Assembly (NCBI GenBank): GCA_004296885.1
Contig: SCVN01000006.1
Coordinates: 1 to 58,167 of the forward strand
Origin: Nitrospirota bacterium
GTDB lineage: Bacteria > Nitrospirota > Nitrospiria > Nitrospirales > Nitrospiraceae
DNA length: 58,167 nt
Reading direction: 5' to 3'
Within the stretch, counting starts at the first letter, position 1, and each line of letters opens with the position of its first letter. The notes beneath the pieces are model-generated. The model had not been told where the DNA came from. It made no database searches and saw only the letters and a list, made by a program, of their open reading frames with translations. Positions 45,133-52,351 of this stretch are shown in pieces. Both the position numbers and the translations under genes were made by a program.

Positions 45133-45258
45133 TTATTTCTTCTTCCCGTCGTTTTTCTTCTTGTCCGACGGATTGTCCGCAAACAGCAGCCAGGCCAGGA
45201 CCATGAAGCCGATCGCCACCGCCGTCACTGCCAGCCAGGTGCCAAACTTTTCAGGCAT
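45133..45258 (-). CDS. 41-residue single-pass membrane protein
   Basis: Sequence starts MPEKFGTWLAVTAVAIGFMV, continues with hydrophobic LAWLLFA, and ends with a lysine-rich tail (DKKKNDGKKK). One transmembrane helix with a positive C-terminus. AAAGGAGT lies just before the ATG. It overlaps the last 8 bases of the thioesterase gene, so it is translated from the same message. Its topology would place the basic tail in the cytoplasm. Function unknown. Confidence 0.75.
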   Translation of the reverse strand: MPEKFGTWLAVTAVAIGFMVLAWLLFADNPSDKKKNDGKKK

Positions 45259-45673
45259 GAGACTCCTTTCCAGACCGTCCTCGTGACGGCGGCGTCTGCA
45301 GCGTCTTCATCAGTTCCGGGGCCAGCCGCTTGACCTTGCCCTCCAACGTCGTCGCCGCCAGCTTCGCCAGGCCTTCCACGATCAACCGGTGACTCGCCCG
45401 CTCCCGAATCACATGCGCAAACGTCAGGGTCGCTTTGCCGGTGTCGGCCAGCTTGGTCTCGATCAGAAGTGTCTCTCCATAGCGGGCCGGAGACCGGTAG
45501 TCCACTTCGGCATGCACGACCATGAATTGCGTCCCCTCTTCCACCAGCTTGGCCACCGAGAGACCACGCTGCTCCAGATAATCCGTGCGGGCCCGCTCGA
45601 AATACTTCAGGTAGTTCGCATAGTACACCACCCCGCCGCAGTCCGTGTCTTCATAATAGATCCGAATCTCCAT
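45251..45673 (-). CDS. ybgC: Acyl-CoA thioesterase, YbgC/4-hydroxybenzoyl-CoA family
   Basis: A 140-residue hot-dog-fold thioesterase. The catalytic region YYEDTDCGGVVYYANYLKYFERAR contains the Asp and the signature of the YbgC group, followed by VDYRSPARYGETLLIET. It hydrolyses short- or medium-chain acyl-CoA in the cytoplasm; YbgC is often linked with the Tol-Pal system, which is not visible here. A single-pass membrane protein gene overlaps its end. Confidence 0.9.
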   Translation of the reverse strand: MEIRIYYEDTDCGGVVYYANYLKYFERARTDYLEQRGLSVAKLVEEGTQFMVVHAEVDYRSPARYGETLLIETKLADTGKATLTFAHVIRERASHRLIVEGLAKLAATTLEGKVKRLAPELMKTLQTPPSRGRSGKESHA

Positions 45674-45680
45674 AAGAGCG

Positions 45681-45712
45681 TATGGCTTATAGCTAATGGC
45701 TTATAGCTCAAG
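45681..45712. repeat. 7-bp periodic repeat tract 5
   Basis: GGCTTAT, AGCTAAT, GGCTTAT, AGCTCAA at the 3' end of the four-helix-bundle pseudogene. Confidence 0.65.
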
Positions 45713-46068
45713 ACTCGGCATTCAAAGTACCGCGGAGCGCATTGATACTCTTTGCCAACCACTGTCCTTCGTCATAGAGAGCCTTATGTTCCTCCGCCGA
45801 TATGTAGGCTTGTTGCATGGCAAGAACCGAAGCTGCCACCACCTCGAAAGTCGAACCGACGGCAATCAAGATGGTAGGCAAACGCCTTGTCAGTGCTCTT
45901 TGCCGAACCCTCTGCAATATTCAGGCTGATGGAATTCACCGCCCTATTCATCTGCGACCGAAGTCCATAGTCTTCATGACGTGGAAATTTGGCGGTCGCC
46001 GCATAGACCTTCGTTGCGTATTCTTTTGCCATCTGCCAAATATCCAGACCTTCAAATCTGAAGGACAC
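45708..46068 (-). pseudogene. Frameshifted four-helix-bundle protein (23S rRNA IVS / bAvd-like)
   Basis: The N-terminal part MSFRFEGLDIWQMAKEYATK...MNRAVNSISLNIAEGSAKS lies in one frame. The C-terminal part IAVGSTFEVVAASVLAMQQA...SINALRGTL lies in another. Joined, they make a complete four-helix-bundle protein of about 118 residues; the break is near 45864-45870, where the family pattern HLDIAxGS would need two more bases. The GTG start at 46068 has GAGGG upstream. Heptad repeat tracts flank both ends. Could be a sequencing error, but a real frameshift is equally possible. Confidence 0.75.
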
Positions 46069-46127
46069 GTTGGAGCCCTCTTGCTAAGTGCTATACGCTG
46101 GCAGCTCTTTCTCTCACTCTTCATCCG

Positions 46128-46158
46128 GCCATACGCTATATGCTATAGGCCATATGCT
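46128..46158. repeat. 7-bp periodic repeat tract 6
   Basis: CATACGC, TATATGC, TATAGGC, CATATGC; a related shorter piece (TGCTATA, CGCTGGC) is at 46088-46103. Confidence 0.65.
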
Positions 46159-46159
46159 C

Positions 46160-47422
46160 TTACAGGCTTAAGACCGGAAACTTCGGCAGCGACGTATCGC
46201 CGACACCGGTGAGCTTGATGACGATCTCGTAGAGCTGCTGGAATCGTTCGGGTTTGATCGGCTCGAAGCCATGCCCCAGGATGGATTGATGGGCCGCGTC
46301 CAACAACGGCTTCATCTTGGGCCACTGGGCCAAATAGGTCTGGCCCATCGGATCGCCCAGGCCGGCCAGCGATCGAAACTGATCGCGCAGCGACAGTTTG
46401 TACTTGCCGTCGAGGTCGCTCAGGAAAGAGGTTCGGCAGGTCTCGCGCAACGCCTCGGGCAACTGCTCCGGCTGCACGTCCCAGGTCCTGATCTTGTGCT
46501 GTTTGAAGAGGCGCAGTTGCGCGAAGGCTTCCAGCGAACGCAGCAGGGCGATAGTCGCGGCTTCCGGATGATGGTCCACGTCCACCCGGCGCCGCGCATG
46601 GGCCAGCAGATCGTAGGCCACCGCTTCCTTGACCTCTTGCGGGTCCAGGACCAGCTTCTCCAGAAAGCCCGCATTCTGTTTGACCGGCGGGAGGATGGCC
46701 TTGAGGCCCGAAGGTCCGCCCCAGACCAAGGCCATGTCCAGGGCCTTGAGAGCAATCTTCAGCTTGTCCCAGGCCTGACGGTAGTGGAACCGCTCCCACA
46801 GACCGTAGCCTTCCGCCAGATCGGCCAGGGCATGGTAGAGGGGTTTCTGCCCGCCGCTGACGCGGGCTTCGATCTGATGAAAGAGCGAGGCCGCCGGCCC
46901 GAAGAAGCCCCGGTTGAAGAGGTCCGCACCTTCACGGCTCGACTGGGCCGCCGCTTCGTCCCAGGGATTGCCCTGCTGCCAGACCCGCGCGCGGCCTTCC
47001 AGCATCACCGCTTCGCCGTCGGCGGGCGGGGCTGCCTCCGGGGGCCCCAGCGCCACGATGCGCGAGGTGGAGCCGATGGATGCGAGGGTGACGGCCGCGG
47101 CCATGGCCGGCGTGGCGCCGGTCAAGTCCAGGACCAACTCTCCCGTCTGGATCTCCCAGGTTCGCAGCAGGTGCGGCAGGGTGCGGGCCAGCACCTGATA
47201 GCAGGCCATGAACCGATGGGCGTCCGGCGCCACGACCCAGTCCCACTTGCGCGGCATCTGGGCGATGTGCGGCTGGACGGCCGACTCCACCAACGCCTTG
47301 GCCGACTCGGGCACGAAAAAGCAGAGGCACTCCGGTTTGAGCCGGTTGATCGTATAGACCGCGGCCGGCGCATCCCCGGTCATCGCGATCAACAGCGCCC
47401 TGGTCGAGGTTTCCACGCCCAT
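46160..47422 (-). CDS. Cas02710-like (TIGR02710) CARF-domain protein
   Basis: A 420-residue protein. Residues 1-145 look like a CARF domain: ALLIAMTGDAPAAVYTINRL and VLDLTGATPAMAAAVTLASI, the latter aligning with the DxTGGTKxMS motif of the TIGR02710/Csm6-like group, with GGTK changed to GATP. Residues 250-420 are helical: RRRVDVDHHPEAATIALLRS and AAHQSILGHGFEPI, where the family usually has RNxSILAHG. The expected Arg and Asn are Ala and His here, so ribonuclease activity is doubtful. No CRISPR array or other cas gene is present in the window. Confidence 0.65.
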   Translation of the reverse strand: MGVETSTRALLIAMTGDAPAAVYTINRLKPECLCFFVPESAKALVESAVQPHIAQMPRKWDWVVAPDAHRFMACYQVLARTLPHLLRTWEIQTGELVLDLTGATPAMAAAVTLASIGSTSRIVALGPPEAAPPADGEAVMLEGRARVWQQGNPWDEAAAQSSREGADLFNRGFFGPAASLFHQIEARVSGGQKPLYHALADLAEGYGLWERFHYRQAWDKLKIALKALDMALVWGGPSGLKAILPPVKQNAGFLEKLVLDPQEVKEAVAYDLLAHARRRVDVDHHPEAATIALLRSLEAFAQLRLFKQHKIRTWDVQPEQLPEALRETCRTSFLSDLDGKYKLSLRDQFRSLAGLGDPMGQTYLAQWPKMKPLLDAAHQSILGHGFEPIKPERFQQLYEIVIKLTGVGDTSLPKFPVLSL

Positions 47423-47525
47423 CGCGGCGGACTATAACACCCTGTCCGGGCTCGATCAACGTCGCACCGCTTCGCCCGATTGGCGGTTGGAGAAGGGGAC
47501 TACGGGCGATCGCCCTCCCTCAAAC

Positions 47526-47624
47526 CTAACCTTTTTTCTTGTCCCGCTTCTCGGCCCGCTTTTCCGCCATCGTTTTGGCCGGTTTCTTCTTCGTTTCCTT
47601 CCGCTTGTTCTCGCCTTTGCCCAT
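47526..47624 (-). CDS. 32-residue lysine-rich protein
   Basis: Starts MGKGENKRKETKKKPAKTMA and ends EKRDKKKG; nearly half of the residues are Lys or Arg. AGGAAGGAG stands 9 bases before the ATG, a strong ribosome-binding site. Likely a nucleic-acid- or ribosome-associated peptide, but that is inference. A second tiny lysine-rich gene lies at 55.4 kb. Confidence 0.6.
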   Translation of the reverse strand: MGKGENKRKETKKKPAKTMAEKRAEKRDKKKG

Positions 47625-47696
47625 GGAGTGCGCTCCTTCCTGTTGTTCGGCTGGTCCGCCTTGCCGGTTATGGGTGACGTCGACTTCCGGAGGCGC

Positions 47697-47903
47697 ATGG
47701 TAGCCAACCCCTCACAGAAAGTACAGGTGATTTCGTTTGAAACAAGAAGAAGAGGCGCGCCGGTAGAAGAGGGACGTTCCTTGAAGGCCGAGGGGAATCC
47801 GGACCGCTCGTCGTCGCGTCGGATCGCACCCCTTGCGCCCGGAGACGAGGGTATCTTGCCCATTCATGACGGTTCGTCGCGATTGACGCCGGCGCGGCCA
47901 TGA
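47697..47903 (+). CDS. Small hypothetical protein upstream of the GGDEF gene
   Basis: A 68-residue protein: MVANPSQKVQVISFETRRRG then a charged stretch and GDEGILPIHDGSSRL. CCGGAGG lies 4 bases before the ATG. The TGA stop overlaps an in-frame ATG of the next gene (ATGA at 47900). Without family assignment; the ribosome-binding site and coupling are the main support. Confidence 0.5.
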   Translation: MVANPSQKVQVISFETRRRGAPVEEGRSLKAEGNPDRSSSRRIAPLAPGDEGILPIHDGSSRLTPARP

Positions 47904-47965
47904 CCGGTGCCGGCCGGCTCAAGCCGGTCGCGGAAACAGCCGATGGGGAAAGCGGAGGGCGCACA

Positions 47966-48511
47966 ATGACTGAGGAGCTCCAGGATTCCCTGACCGGTGT
48001 GTGGAGTCGATTCGGCCTGCTGTTCTTTGCCGAACACTATTTGAAACTCTTGCGCCGCGTGAAACGCGAGATGGCGCTGTTCGTGGTCGGGGTGGACGGG
48101 CTCCCGGCGGATGGGGCGGACGGCACGTGGACGCCGGCCCACGAAGCCAGCCTCAAAGAGACGGCGCGGCTTCTGCGGCGCACGTTCCGGACCTCCGATG
48201 CGGTGGCGCGCATCGGACCGGACCTGTTTGCCATCCTGCTGCTGGAAACGTCGGACCTAGGGGCCGAGGTCCTGCTCACCCGGCTGGAAGATCGACTCGC
48301 CGAGTGGAAGGCGGAACATCCCGACCTTCCCCCCCTGACCCTCAGCCTGGTGGTGGACCGGGTCCGAGCGGATCAGGAAATGACCTTCGTAGCCGCGCTC
48401 TCGCGGATCGTGGCAGCCCTCCGCCGCCGGCAGGCCGACGAGGCGGACGGGGACGGACCTTCGTCTGCGACCCGCGGCTGGTCCACCGACATCGTGCTCC
48501 CTGCGGGTTAA
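47966..48511 (+). CDS. Degenerate GGDEF-domain protein
   Basis: A 181-residue single-domain protein. DSLTGVWSRFGLLFFAEHYL is the start of a GGDEF domain (DxLTGLxNRxxF), and AVARIGPDLFAILLLE stands where RxGGDEFxxLL should be, so the active-site GGDEF is GPDLF. Diguanylate cyclase activity is unlikely; it may bind nucleotide or protein. ATG 47966 has GGAGGG 6 bases upstream; ATG 47900, coupled to the upstream stop, would add 22 residues. Confidence 0.8.
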   Translation: MTEELQDSLTGVWSRFGLLFFAEHYLKLLRRVKREMALFVVGVDGLPADGADGTWTPAHEASLKETARLLRRTFRTSDAVARIGPDLFAILLLETSDLGAEVLLTRLEDRLAEWKAEHPDLPPLTLSLVVDRVRADQEMTFVAALSRIVAALRRRQADEADGDGPSSATRGWSTDIVLPAG

Positions 48512-48616
48512 TCTCCAGCCTCGAAAAGACCGCCTCTTCTGCCGCCTGGGCTTCCAGGCCGCGATCAACGCACAGCTCTACTCCATCCCTTTCCCTTCCT
48601 CCTCAATTTTTTGGGG

Positions 48617-48637
48617 TTGCATGCAAACCTTGCATGC
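48617..48637. promoter_or_regulatory. Likely enhancer site for the sigma-54 activator
   Basis: Perfect inverted repeat GCATGCAA-ACC-TTGCATGC about 85-100 bp upstream of the sigma-54 promoter, the usual place of an NtrC-type activator site. The related GCGCAA-TTC-TTGCAC lies upstream of the second sigma-54 promoter. Confidence 0.55.
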
Positions 48638-48719
48638 CTCGCTCGAAACGCACCTGCCGCAGGCACGCTCGCTTCCAGAACCGCTTGCAAGTATGTGATA
48701 TCGCTGCCTCGCAAGTCAG

Positions 48720-48735
48720 GGGCATGCGACTTGCT
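48720..48735 (+). promoter_or_regulatory. Sigma-54 promoter 1
   Basis: GGGCATG-CGAC-TTGCT matches the -24/-12 consensus TGGCACG-N4-TTGCW with two mismatches and correct spacing. It precedes the zinc-ribbon and pseudo-ABC genes. The 309-bp region 48512-48820 otherwise holds only the inverted repeat above and a GCAAGT...ACTTGC repeat across the promoter. Confidence 0.75.
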
Positions 48736-48820
48736 CTACCTTCATTTTCGGCAAGATGAAAAAAAGTGGAGTCGCCCCTCGTTTGATGGGGATCAATCTT
48801 AATTTTGGAGGTACAGGCAA

Positions 48821-49009
48821 ATGAGCGACCTTTCATGTGCATCGAATGAAGAGCGCTCAGGAACAGCCCTGTATTGCGACCGATGCGCCCGCCGATCCTC
48901 AACACTCTTCCTGGACGCTCTGAGTGTGCGGGAAATCTGCCGGGACTGCTTTGACCGATTGGCGCGCCTGCGCGGGGTGGCGCCACAGTCAACGAAACCA
49001 CGGGCCTAA
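48821..49009 (+). CDS. Small zinc-ribbon protein
   Basis: A 62-residue protein with two CxxC pairs, YCDRCARR and ICRDCFDRL, spaced 19 residues apart, a typical zinc ribbon. TTTGGAGGTACAGGCAA precedes the ATG. It is the first gene after sigma-54 promoter 1. Such small ribbons may act as adaptors or regulators. The pseudo-ABC gene follows after a gap of about 200 bp that holds nothing recognisable. Confidence 0.7.
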   Translation: MSDLSCASNEERSGTALYCDRCARRSSTLFLDALSVREICRDCFDRLARLRGVAPQSTKPRA

Positions 49010-49206
49010 CCCCGCTCCGTCAAGCCATCCGTGTGAGGCGAGGCTATTCGACACCGAGAGGATTCCCGCCGAGTCATTCACCGCCGTCCCGCCAACCGTT
49101 CGCAAGCCGATAGCCTTGACGCCAGTGGAAGCCTGATGCGCCATCATCATCTTGTGCACCCTACCGCGAGGGTCCCGTGCCCGGACGACATTTACGCCTG
49201 AAGCCG

Positions 49207-50856
49207 ATGCAAAGCACGGTATGGGCTCAGCTGGCCCGTGTCGCGCTCGTGATCGGCGTCGAGCGGCATATCCTGACGATCGTCGCGTCCTACGCGTTGG
49301 CCATCGGCCTCTTTTCTCTGGTCGTCCCGCTGACCGTGCAGGAACTCATCAACACGTTTGCCTTTGCGATCCAGCCGATCATGATCGTGACGCTGGCCCT
49401 GATCATGCTGGTCGGCCTGCTCTTCATCGGATTTTTCAGAGTCTTGCAGACCAGCGCCATGGAGGTACTCTTTCAGAGACTCTACACGCGCATTGCCATT
49501 GCAATGACGGAGCACCTTCCGCGAATCCGGGAAGAGGTCTTCGTCCCCAGCTATGCCAACTACTTCGGAGAGGCCGAATTGCTGCCGCGGGCGGTCATGG
49601 TCGTGTTGGTCGACCTGATCAATGTGACGATCTCCGGCACGACCGGCATGCTGATCCTCATCATGTATCACCCGTACTTTCTGCTCTACGACGCGGTCCT
49701 GTTGGGAGGGTTCGCGCTCGTCCTGATCGCCGCGGGGCAGGGCGGGGTGCGGGCCACACAGGTCGTGTCGCAGAGCCATTACGACCTTATGACGTGGATG
49801 CAGGATCTGGCCCGCAATCGCCTGCATTTCAAGGCGACGGAAAGCGCGTCGCTCCTGCTTCACAAAACCGACCGTCATCTGGATGCGTATCTGGCCGGGC
49901 GAAGAGCCCGGTCCGCCATCCTGACCTGGCGTCAGTATGTCGGCACGGTGGTATGGGAAGCCGTCTGCCACAGCGGCATGATCGGGGTGGGAGGGTGGCT
50001 GCTGGCGATCGGCCAAATCACCCTCGGCCAATTCGTGGCGGCCGAGGTGATCGTCAGCACGTTGCTCCTCAACCTCGATACGGTCACGCGCCGCATCTAC
50101 GCCGTGACCTATATTCTCACCTCCTTGGATGAGCTGACGCGCGTGCTGGCTCTTCCCAAGGACGATGTGCATCGCGAGGCCTCCCCCGTCCACCTGCCCG
50201 ACTCGGCCGTCTATGGTCTTCGTCTCACCGTCAAGGAGGTCGCCTTTGCTTATCCCGGCTCCGCCCCCTTGTTCTCGCACCTCAACCTGGACGTCGGGCC
50301 GGGCGAAAAGGTGGCCTGCCTGACCAACACCAGCTCGGGCAAGACCACATTGGCCTTGGTCTTGGCCGGCATCCATACCCCAACGGCGGGCGTCGTCCGT
50401 TACAACGACGTGGATGTGCGCGATCTGAACATGACCGCCCTCAACCGGTGCCGGGGCGTGGTGCTGGACTCGCATTTGTCCCTCTTCAACGGCACCGTGG
50501 AGGAAAACATCTCCCTCGGACGCTCGGCGATACGGTACGAAGACATCCAGTGGGCCTTGCGCTTCGCCGAGCTGGACGAGGAGGTGGAGGCCCTGCCGCT
50601 GGGTTTGCACACCCCGGTCCAGGCCGGCGGCAAAACCTTCACCTCCAGTCAGATTCTGCGTATCCTGGTCGCACGGGCCATTGTCACCCGCCCGCAGCTG
50701 CTGATCTTTGACGGCACCCTGCACAATATGGCGCCACGCTTGAGGCAGGTCCTGTTGCGGCGGCTCTGCTCAAAGGAAGAGTCGTGGGGCGTCATTTTTG
50801 TCTCCAATGACCCGGCCATCGGGGACCTCGTCGAGCGGAGTGTCGTTCTTTCCTGA
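49207..50856 (+). CDS. ABC exporter-like protein with degenerate ATPase
   Basis: A 549-residue half-transporter of the HlyB/type I secretion group: six transmembrane segments (about residues 20-300) and a C-terminal nucleotide-binding domain. All ATPase motifs deviate. Walker A is LTNTSSGKTTLA (first Gly lost); the signature is FTSSQILRILVARA instead of LSGGQ; Walker B is LLIFDGTLHNM with the catalytic Glu replaced by Gly; the H-loop His is Asn (FVSNDPAI). The frame is intact, so it is a conserved pseudo-ATPase rather than a dead gene. GTG 49177 is an alternative start. It is under sigma-54 promoter 1, upstream of the two-component genes. Confidence 0.85.
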   Translation: MQSTVWAQLARVALVIGVERHILTIVASYALAIGLFSLVVPLTVQELINTFAFAIQPIMIVTLALIMLVGLLFIGFFRVLQTSAMEVLFQRLYTRIAIAMTEHLPRIREEVFVPSYANYFGEAELLPRAVMVVLVDLINVTISGTTGMLILIMYHPYFLLYDAVLLGGFALVLIAAGQGGVRATQVVSQSHYDLMTWMQDLARNRLHFKATESASLLLHKTDRHLDAYLAGRRARSAILTWRQYVGTVVWEAVCHSGMIGVGGWLLAIGQITLGQFVAAEVIVSTLLLNLDTVTRRIYAVTYILTSLDELTRVLALPKDDVHREASPVHLPDSAVYGLRLTVKEVAFAYPGSAPLFSHLNLDVGPGEKVACLTNTSSGKTTLALVLAGIHTPTAGVVRYNDVDVRDLNMTALNRCRGVVLDSHLSLFNGTVEENISLGRSAIRYEDIQWALRFAELDEEVEALPLGLHTPVQAGGKTFTSSQILRILVARAIVTRPQLLIFDGTLHNMAPRLRQVLLRRLCSKEESWGVIFVSNDPAIGDLVERSVVLS

Positions 50857-50953
50857 GCCGACGTCTTGGGCCGTTCAGGGGCGGTGAGGTATACAGTCGC
50901 GGCGCCCCGTGTTAGCATAAGGGTCAGCGAGACCTCTTTCGTGGTTCGCACGT

Positions 50954-52351
50954 ATGTTTAGGCCAATTCCAGAATCCACGCTCTTCCGCAGAATTCCCTA
51001 TCGTTTGATCGCCGCCGTCCTGCTGATCGTCGCACTGGTCGTGGCCGCCATGCTGCTCTTCAGCTTGGAGCAGGAAAAACTGCTCTTGCAGGGCGTCACG
51101 CAAGACCGGCCGGTTCCGGTTGAGTTGTTTCCAGCGCTCTGGCAGTCACGCCGCGATTTGATCGTGGTGACCGTGCTCATCTTTCTGGTCAGCGCGATCG
51201 GCCTGGCGGCGGCCATCACGTTCCTTCACTACGACAGCACCAAGCGGACACTGGAAGCGGTGAAAGGGCTGGCCCGCCATATCCTCGAGAGCATCCCGAC
51301 CGGCGTGCTGACGATCAATTGCAGCGGGGTGATTACCGCCGTGAATCCGACGGCCGAGGCGATCCTGAAGCGATGGTCCGCCGACTTGTTGGGCAATTCC
51401 TACGAATCCGCCTTTGCGAAGGGCGAAACGATTCGAGAGGTGCTCGACGATGCGCTCCGTCATCACCGACATGTGAGCCACAAAGACCTGTCCTATGAGA
51501 GTCAGGATCGGTCGCCTCGCACGATCCGTGTCAGCACGGCCGAACTGAGCGGAGACGACGGGCAACTCTCAGGGGTGATCCTGCAGGCCCAGGATGTCAC
51601 CGAATGGCTGGCCTTGGAGCAGCGGGTCCGTGTCGCAGACAAACTGGCGGCATTGCACACGCTCTCGGCCGGAGTCGCCCACGAACTCCGCAATCCCCTC
51701 AGCGCGATGGACTTGAATCTGCACTTGCTGGAAGAGGAGATGACAGCCAAAGCGCCCCTCCCCCCGCAGGCCGCGCACTACCTGCAGGTGCTGAACGCGG
51801 AATGTCGACGGCTGTCCGTCATCCTGGATAACTTCATGAAATTCGCCCGACCGGGCGCCGTCAGCCTTCATGACGTGAATATTGAGAAGCTCATCGCGCA
51901 CATTCTGGCGCTCATGCAGTTTGAGGCGGAGGAGCGGAAGATCCGGCTCGATCAGAGGGTGGAGGAAGGGTTGTCCCCCGTCATGGGCGATGAGACGCTC
52001 ATCGGTCAAGTCCTGGTGAATATCGTCGTGAACGCCTTTTACGCCATGCCGGACGGGGGCGTCTGCACGATCGCCGCCGGTCGGCGCGAGGCCAACGGGA
52101 AGCAATGGGTAGAGATCTCCGTGCAAGACACCGGCGTCGGGATCAAAACGGAAGCCCTCTCCCGGTTGTTCGAGCCGTTCTACACTACGAAGCCGACGGG
52201 GAGCGGACTCGGCCTGGCGATTGCCTACCGAATCATCCAGGATCATGCGGGGACGATCGACGTCACCAGCCGACCCGGACACGGCACCCTGGTCGCTATG
52301 AAGTTCCCGGTCGCCGTCGGACAGCCTCAACCCATCGTGGTGGGGTCATGA
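50954..52351 (+). CDS. Membrane sensor histidine kinase (partner of the NtrC-type regulator)
   Basis: A 465-residue kinase with two transmembrane segments (about 17-37 and 73-93) bounding a short periplasmic loop of about 35 residues. A PAS domain follows (HILESIPTGVLTINCSGVIT), then HisKA with phospho-His in SAGVAHELRNPLSAMDLNLH and HATPase (NIVVNAFYAMPDGG, DTGVGIKTEA, GSGLGLAIAYRII). The tiny sensor loop suggests sensing within the membrane or by PAS. The stop overlaps the start of the regulator gene (ATGA), so it is the cognate kinase. Confidence 0.93.
   Translation: MFRPIPESTLFRRIPYRLIAAVLLIVALVVAAMLLFSLEQEKLLLQGVTQDRPVPVELFPALWQSRRDLIVVTVLIFLVSAIGLAAAITFLHYDSTKRTLEAVKGLARHILESIPTGVLTINCSGVITAVNPTAEAILKRWSADLLGNSYESAFAKGETIREVLDDALRHHRHVSHKDLSYESQDRSPRTIRVSTAELSGDDGQLSGVILQAQDVTEWLALEQRVRVADKLAALHTLSAGVAHELRNPLSAMDLNLHLLEEEMTAKAPLPPQAAHYLQVLNAECRRLSVILDNFMKFARPGAVSLHDVNIEKLIAHILALMQFEAEERKIRLDQRVEEGLSPVMGDETLIGQVLVNIVVNAFYAMPDGGVCTIAAGRREANGKQWVEISVQDTGVGIKTEALSRLFEPFYTTKPTGSGLGLAIAYRIIQDHAGTIDVTSRPGHGTLVAMKFPVAVGQPQPIVVGS

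Noticed and set aside
46160-47422. CRISPR-Cas locus
   Set aside because: No repeat-spacer array and no other cas gene was seen around the Cas02710-like gene.
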